The notes under the pieces: model-generated | What the model was told of the DNA's origin: nothing | Databases searched by the model: none | Seen by the model: only the letters and a program-made list of their open reading frames with translations | In this document: one piece after another, positions 15,892 through 24,800 of the stretch | Position numbering within the stretch: the first letter of the stretch is position 1 | Layout of the letters: each line of letters opens with the position of its first letter | Made by a program: the position numbers and the translations under genes | IMG/VR virus record: IMGVR_UViG_3300037963_004144 | Span: 1 to 29,536 of that record | Reading direction: 5' to 3' (one strand) | DNA from: a virus | Length of the DNA: 29,536 nucleotides

Positions 15892-18800
15892 CTATCCCAG
15901 GTCCTTTCTGAGAGATCCATTGTCTCTCAAACCGAATCCCCGTCTTTGGATAGTGGGGAATGTTGACAATCCAGCATCAACTCTCAAACCAGTAACACCG
16001 ATAGCGATTGGAGAAGATGCTCTGGTAAATCCAGAAAGTCTTCCCCAAGAAAGTATTCCTTGTGGAACCGTCAGACTACCTGTGGTAGTAAGACCTGTGT
16101 GCGTGGTTGTAGAAAGAATGTTACAAGTAGCAACTCCAGTCGTCGCAGTCGTGTGGAGGTCATTTATGATATAAACGTTATCGAGGAATGTTGTTCCGAT
16201 GGCAACGATTGAATTATCAGAACCGTTGATGGATCTAACACCATTACCAACACTTGTGTTCTTGACGAAGATTGGATAACCTTCTTGAAGTCCTGCGGTG
16301 CTGGACGCTGTGAAACTAAACGCAAGAGCAAGAGCGTTTCCACCGGTTCCAACTGCTGTCGCAATACCGGTAATCGTTGCAGCAAAACCAGCAACAGCAG
16401 TGATTCCAGTTAAACTTTCAACAGAAAGTGCTGGCGTAGAAACCAGAACTTGTGGAGGTGCTGTGCGTGTGTATCCAAAACCAGCATTGGTTACAGACGC
16501 TGAGTTGATAAAATCGTTAACGATAGCAACCGTACCTGTAGCAGTTGTACCAACACCAACACCCACTGCCTTCGGAGCAGCAATCTTTAGTGTTGCTGAA
16601 CCAGAATAACCAGCACCTCCTTCAGTAACATCCAAGGAAGTAATCGTTCCTGTAGAGGAAACTACAGCAGTGACAGCAGCAGATACATGTTCTGTTGATG
16701 TATTAACAAGTAATCCATTGACACTGGTGATATTGATAGAAGATTCATTTTCTTCATAATTGAAGAATTGTGCATCATCAACAAATATTTCAGTTGCAGA
16801 TGCAGAAATGTCTCCAATAACTCTAGCGGTAGGATAAACCTGACCCTCAATAGAATCTCTAGACTTGTTAACAAGTTCTCCACCAAGTCTCTGATCTACC
16901 TTCTTCTTAATCCAGCTAAGTGGTTTGAAGTTGGTTTCATCAATGCCAAGACCCGCATATATGTTAGTTTCTACTTTGTCAGAATTATTGATATTGTAAA
17001 TTGTTCTTGGATCTTGAGCAAGACTGTTTTCAGTCTTCTGCATCTGTAGGAGGTCTCCAGTTTCAACGGTAGTGTTAACATTTACGCTGACACTATCAGT
17101 TCCTCTTGTTCCTCTGTAGAAGAAGATATCAATATTATCATTTGAAGTTGGTGGAGTTGTGAATACAATTGATGTACCACCAACGAACTGATAATGAACA
17201 TTAGGTTGCTGAATGACACCATTTACATAGATCAGCAGAACTGCTTCAAGATCAATTGCTGAAGAGTCTGGATTATTCTTATCAACTTCAAAACTTAGGA
17301 GTTCACCTTTATAATTTAATGGGAATCTGACACGAGATCCATCAATAAGATCGGAGATAGAATCAATATAATCAAGTTCACCAAATTGCCAAGCAGCAAA
17401 TTTATCGTTAAAGATATCCAGAACTTCAAATTCTGGTTCATTTACCATAGCAGGAAGACCTTTGGCAGTTACAAGACCAACTGGTTTGAACTTATCGCCA
17501 ATTCTAAATCCATATCCATTTCTTACAATCTTGAAGTTTTTAACTTCAAAGAGAGTTGATCCAATTCCAACTGCTGTTATAGCAGCACCGACTTCAACAT
17601 TGAGAAGGAGACCACTACCAGAATCAGTTGTAGCACCCTGACCAAGACGAGAAACTCCAATGATTGGTAGATTTTCATAGGAAGGTGATGGAATATTGAT
17701 AGTTGGATTAGAACTATATCCTGTTCCCCCATTTGTTACGTTGAACGCGAGAGATCCACCAGCACCAACTGTAACTGTAACAGCAGCGGCGTTACCAGTA
17801 TGATTTGGATCAGTAATTCCAATAGCAACAGATCCACGGTATCCAGATCCGAGAATGTCAGTAGCACCAGCTCCAATAGACTGAATTACACCACCAGAAA
17901 CAAATGCGGTCACAGAGGCACCAACAAGAGGAGCGACTCCAAGACCCTGAGTAGATCCAAGGGAAACAATCATTCCACCTCTTGGAAGTTGATTCTTGTT
18001 TACGTCAGTTTCAGAAATTACAAGATCATCATTTGAATCCTTTACGCCAGTGAACACTACATTTGATGTGCTGCCAGTTTCAGTGAAACTATAGTTTCCT
18101 CCAGTGTTGTTGTCAGTGGTTGGAGTTTGGAACATATTATTGATGAATACCAAACCACTACCAGTTTCAATACCTGTTGTGTTAGCACCACCAACAGTCA
18201 GACGATATGTCGCACCAATACCAGTGAATTGTCTAGTGATGTCATCATAAATTTGGTTGGATGCATAATCATTTCTCAAATATACTCTACCATTGAAAGT
18301 AGACTTATGGAATGGAATATTGCTGTTATCAACCAGTTCTTGAGTATTACCTCTAGGTGCTTCAGTAAAGTGAATCTTACTTCTGGTCATATTGTAAGAA
18401 CCTTGGAACACTCTGATGGTGGATCCGTCAGTATGTGTGGTTGCTAAAGTTCCAACAAATCCTCTCTCAGTCTTGACAACGTTAAAGGAACCTGTTCCTG
18501 TAATAGGTCCGATAGTTGTGGTTCCAAGACCTACAGCGTTAACCTTAAGAAACTCATCATCAACCTTCAGAACATCTCCTGGGAGAATGGAGGAGATTCC
18601 AGAAATACCAAAGTATGTTGCTCCAACAGAAACAGAACCACCATTGTTACTGAGAGTGTAGTTGATTGGACTAAATGCCAGAGGAGATCTTGATACTCCA
18701 TCAATTGTAATCAAAGATTTCTCCAGTTTCTTCACCATTTCAAGAGTGTGACCATTTCCACTTCCGGCAGAGTTGAATGTAACTGCTGCACCAGTTTTGC

Positions 18801-21800
18801 TTGTGGCAAGTTTAAACTCATTATTGTTAATCTTGATAGCATAAACTGTAGAAGGAAGAACACTTCCATTAGACATAACCATAGAGGTATGAGCACCACC
18901 AATAAAGGTAGATCTTGGCGTATATGTTAGTTTTTCACGATTACTGAAGAAATGATCGGCAATTGTGAATACACCTGTTCCAAGATTGACTACGGTAGAG
19001 GCGCTAGGATTAAATTCCTTTTCAAATACTGGAACACTATTGTGCTTAACATCAAAGTCAACTTTATTAGTTCTATCACCATTAATAGAGTCAAACTGGG
19101 AGGTTTTCAGTTGTTCATTAGCAGATCCGTAAGTTAATGTTGCAGGAACATTATTCAAATCCTTCTCAGTCTGAATGATTTCGCTGTAAATTTGAACAGT
19201 GATATCATCACTAATGTTGGCATCTGGGTGGAATATCAGAACAAAGTCACTACCGCTAATATCAGCACCAAATGTGCCAATACCCATGGTACTGCCGATA
19301 GACAAATGTGGATATTGTACCGTAAAGGCGTTTGTGTTATTATGATTGAATAAGACCTGATGCAGTGCGGATGTATTGCCGTAAGATACTTTTGCGGTAG
19401 ATTTGACTGTTGTTACATCTGCCTTGTCATAAGTCAATACTGTAGAAATTCCAGTTCCTGAGAATGTGGAGAATTTCGTTTCAAGACGACCCTCTCTGAC
19501 AGAACTGTCTGGTTGACCACTTGCCTTAAAAATGTGAGTTCCAATTCCAGCACCGATTGTATTGAATCCAACAATCCTAGAGCGAACAAGAACATCATTG
19601 GACTCGGTATTCTCAAAATTCAACTTAAGAATATCAGATGCAATGTTGCTGGTGAAAGTTCCGATAAACTTAGGAGAATATCCTAAAGTGCTATTATCAA
19701 AGAAGAAGTCCGATCTATAAGTATCAGTTCCATCATGATCAATGAACATATCAACAATAGTCTTGTCTTTAGTAACAGTATCAATAAGTTCAATATTAGC
19801 AAATAAAGATTCAGTACCGCTTGAGGAACCCTCAAAAACTAATCCTGTTAAACCAGCACCTACAGATACGTTGTTTCCAATCAAATTAACAAATCCAACC
19901 GATTGTGTTCCAACGCCAGCAAGAGTTGTGTTGAAGTTATTCTTTATAAACTTAACATCTATATCATCATTATAAGGATCGTCTGGTGTGAGTCTCAGTG
20001 AAACGTTATCAAAATTATCCTTAATCGCTTGAATATCAGCAAGGTCATCTTTCGTATTATGAATAGATGCTCTCTCGACAGTGATTAAATCATCATTTTT
20101 TGTATTAACAACAATCAATTCAGTCGCTTGAAGATCTTTGCTATTTGGTTTGATCATCTGAACCAAATATCTGCTGTATCCATCATTAGCAATAAACTTA
20201 TCAATATCACGATACAGAGTCGTGTTAGCATTCTCTTGGTTAGAGAATTGACTGTTGAAGTTATCAATGGTCAAAACTCTGTTAGTCTTACATTCAATGT
20301 AATCTGAGAGTCTCTTATTCTGGAACTTGATAAACTTAGACTTGTTGTTTGATGCATCAATATCAATACCAAAATCAAAGAAGTTGATTGCATCGACTCT
20401 CATCGTGCTTCCATCTGCATTAAGGTTGATGATGTCGATTAATGCACTGCTGTTCGCAGAGGTACTTGTTGCCGCAGAGACTGTTCCCTCTGTTGTAATT
20501 CCAGTGTCGGCAAAGTTTTTCAATCCGGAAGAGTGAAGAATTCTATTGACAGGATTTACCCAATCTTCAAATTCTATTGGACTCTTAATACTGTAAGATA
20601 GATTCTGATAATAATCATTATCAGGGATGACCTGATAGTCTTCATTCAACTTACCTGTGTCATTTGACCAACCATAATCTGTTTCAAGAGAGTAATCAAC
20701 TTTAAAAATACCAGTATTTTCATCAACTTTGTTGACAGTCGCTATTGTGCCAGAATTTTTTCCGACAATTACATCATCTTCAGATAACTCATAAGTTCCA
20801 TAAACCTTAACTGCATCATTAAGATTATTGGTAATAATTAAATCTACTTCGGTATAAGTGTTTCCAGACTTTATGAAGAGAGATTCTCCAACAATAAACT
20901 CTAAAGGAGTTTGTACAACACTAAATGTTGGATAGTTGTTCTTATTGACAAGAGTAACAAAAGTGCTCTGACCATCAGTTTGAGCAACGCCTGCGTTAGT
21001 TGCGTAAGGAGAAATATCAAATTCAACCTCTGCAGGGTTGGTATTTCTATATGCTGTTACTTTAAAGAAGTTGTAAGCATAATCTTGGGAATTGAATCCT
21101 GTGCCTGTAGTAGATGCTAAAGAAATGTTCTCGGCATATACAAAGTCATTTACAGCAAATGGTGCTGTGGCGGTTGTAAATCCAAGAGTTGGAGTTGCGA
21201 GAACACAAGTCACGACACCGGCAGGTGACGAGAAAACACTATTAACGCCAACACCATTGCTATTGTTTATGGAGAATACTTTAGATTCTGTATCAGAAAG
21301 ACCCTTGGGAACATCAAGTATTTCAATCTTATTGATAGATGAACCCTGCATCTTAGCAATAAGGGTTCCATTATCATAAGCAGATCCGGTATCTGGATTG
21401 ACAAGAACAAGATCTGGAGGAGAAGTGAATCCGGAACCACCAGATGTTATTGTTATACCAGAAATGGTATTTCTGTTGACAATTGTAATATTTGGTGAGA
21501 TGTAAACTTCTGGACTGAGTGTTTTGTCTGCGGAAAAATCAAATCCTGCATCTTGTATGGTAACTTGGTTGATTCTACCAAGAGTTGTGGATGTAGGAAT
21601 TATATCAGCATTGATACCCGCAGTAGACGCAATACTTACGAACTTGGGGAGTCTCTTATAACTCGCTCCACCAAAAGTGATTTCTAATTTGTCAACACCA
21701 CCAAGAGCTCTTGGTGAAGAGGTGGAATACTTAAGAACACTTGTAGATGATTGATTATAGTCAAGATCCTCTGGGACACTCTTGAGGGAAACAGTAAATA

Positions 21801-24800
21801 CTGTTTCACCAACTCCTGTTACACTATACGTTCCGGAATAAGTGCTATCAATGAAATTAATTTCCGAATAGTTTGTTACTTCAGTATCAGCAGTGCTAAT
21901 GTATCCTGCCTTGTCTAGTTGATAGTAAACTTTGGATGGAAGGTTTTTATCAAAGTTGAGAGTAACTGTTGATGCAGTAACTGTATTAGCAATACCAACA
22001 GTTCCTACACCTACTGTGCTGAAGGTTGTAGAAGATCCAATAGAAACTAATTCATTCTTGAAATCGCGATCATAATAAAGTCTGAAGTTATAACCACTTA
22101 ACGAGGAATCATTTACATTGAATACCAAGTTGTTATCTCTAACAACATTCAATCTTGGGTTGATTGGAGACAATTCTTGACTGGAACCACCAGTAGATCC
22201 AAAACTAACTACGGTTGGTGGGTTAGAAACTGCGTCAAACCTTGTTTCTGCAAGATTGATAGTGTTGTCGTCAATTCTGTAAACAAAGTAAGATCCGGTG
22301 GAAAGACCAGATATAATAAGATCTGAATCGTAAAATACCTTGTCACCTGTCTTGAGACCATGCTCAGTGAGTGTCAGTCTATTTGTGGAGGTGTTTACCG
22401 CAGTTGAAGTAAATCCGATTGGATTAACAAGTAATTTATCATTAGCGGAGTTGTACTTGAGATATACGGAAACTGATGTGCCAATACCAACTGATTGCTC
22501 AGAATTAACGCTCAGATTTACAGTATCACCGTTAATCAGACCATGTGCTGTAGAAACAGCGACTTTTGCTCTAATTTTTTCTACCTTAGCAGTTACTTGA
22601 GTTTTATTTGAAGTTAAAGAGTATCTGTAATCTCTACTATCCCCATTTGACGTAATATTTCTGAAGAACAAACCTTCAGTATTTTTGGTGAGACCAACTT
22701 GAGTACAGAGACCAATTATATCATCAGTCTTTTTGACAATGAATAAAGTTTGGGTGTTTCCACTTTGAGGAATACTATAGGTTGCGCTAGTGTTGGTGTT
22801 GGAAACCGTGAACCCTTGTGAACCAGCAAATCTCTCAAATGTAACTTGTTCACCAGTTTTGAAGGGATGGTTAGGTAAGTAAATTCCCTGAGTTGGTACA
22901 GAAATTGTATACTGGCGACTTCCAGTAAAATATCCCTTGGAAGAGGAAGCTCCAACAGTGGTTCCAATACCTACAGATTGAATACTATTGAAAAATACCT
23001 TATCATTTACAGTAGAGTCAAAATATGGAACATTTACAGGTAAAGTGAATTTGCTTGGAGATACAAATACATCAGTGTTTGCCGTATGTGCGGCACCTAC
23101 AATGCCCCTCAAGACCCTAACTGCTTTCTTGTCTGGATATGTTCCTAAAACGGATAAAGTCTCTGTGCCGATGCCTAGAGTGCTTCCTACAGAGATGGAA
23201 TCAACAACTCTGTTGACAAATATATCCGTAACAAAACCAACTGTAGAGTTAGCCGCGACTTGAACAGAAAGGCGAGTTCTTTCTGACGAAACTCCAATTT
23301 TATGGGATTTTGTAAGACCAGAAATAAATGTAGATAGTCCAGAAACTGCAATTTGATCATTGTCAAAATATCCGTGAGATGGATCAACATTGACAGATAC
23401 TGCGCCACTCTTTTCCCAAACAAGAACTGCATTTTGATGACTTTGAATCGTGGTGGTTACATCTACAATAGACTTACCAGTGACTCTACCAACATATGCA
23501 GAAAGTCCACCACCATTAGTTTCTTCATTATCAAACGTTATAGTTTCTCCAACTCTATAACCTGTACCGGAATTATTAATCTTAAATCCATCTACAGATC
23601 CTCTAGTGATAGAATCAATTACAGCACTTTGAACCAGAATTTCATTGGGTTCGGAAACAAAATCATTAGTAGCAAATTTATCGCCAGCAACATAGGGGAG
23701 AGTATTTCTTCGTAAATCTGAAGAGTTGAAATCAAACGTTTGATTGATGTTTTGAGTTACTGGAACAGAAGAATAAGATTCACCAATGAAGAATGGGAAC
23801 TTACTATTTTTACCATCACTCGTTATCGTAGCATGGTAAGCATAAACTCCATTAGGATATTCTGGGGTTTTGGCATACCTTCCATTGTGCTCATCAAGGT
23901 CACCAGAGTCTGTAAACTTGTAATCCTCTACAAAGAATCCGGCAGCAAATCCAGAAGGTCTATCAGAAACTTCAGCAGTTGCTAGTTCGTAACTACTTGT
24001 TAGAATTTTGATACCCGAGTTTACGTCTGAAGGATCTGTATAGGCATAACCACCATAGATTGGATTACCATCGTATGCCCAACCAATAATTGGAGAGTGT
24101 GTTCCGCCAATATCACCAAAAGTATCAGCACCGATAGCAGTGGAATACCCTACTAATCCATATCCAAGTTTTTCTTCAGTTTCAACTAAAATTTCATCAC
24201 CAAATCTAGTATGAGCGTTGCAGACTAAATCTCTAACTTCAACATCAACAACACCATTAGATCCAGCAGAAGTTACAATTACTGAACTGGTATTTTGAAC
24301 ATAACCTGCACCACCAGTGAGAACTACAACATTAGTAATTTTTCCACCACTAACAATGGCTCTAAGTTTTGCTCCAACACCCTCACCCTCAACTTTAAGG
24401 TCTGGCGCAGATGAATATTCACTACCAGAATTAGTGACCTGTACAGAAACAACTTTTCCACCAGAGATTAATGGTTTTAATTCTGCATTTTTACCATTTT
24501 TAATCTTGATGTCTGGTTTTTTGTGGAAATTCAGGATTGTTGAACCATAACCTGTCCCAGTCTCATACAAATAAAGATCAACAATCTCACCTCTTACTGA
24601 TGGTGTTGCTGTGATAACCCCAGATATACCATCAAACTCCGCATTGACTGTAATTGTTACTGGAGGATAGGCAAAGTTTTGAATTCCAGTTCCTACACCA
24701 GTAATGTTGACATGCTGTCTCTTAGTGTAATCAGTTGTATTTGTTCCACCAACTCCAGCATTTGCAAGTCTGAAAGAGTGATCGTCAATCTTCAATACTT

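Noticed and set aside
15864-15920. Longer gp8 start at 15920 (19 extra residues)
   Set aside because: It would overlap the giant gene and lie upstream of the TATAAATA box. The residues from 15863 match the known gp8 N-terminus.
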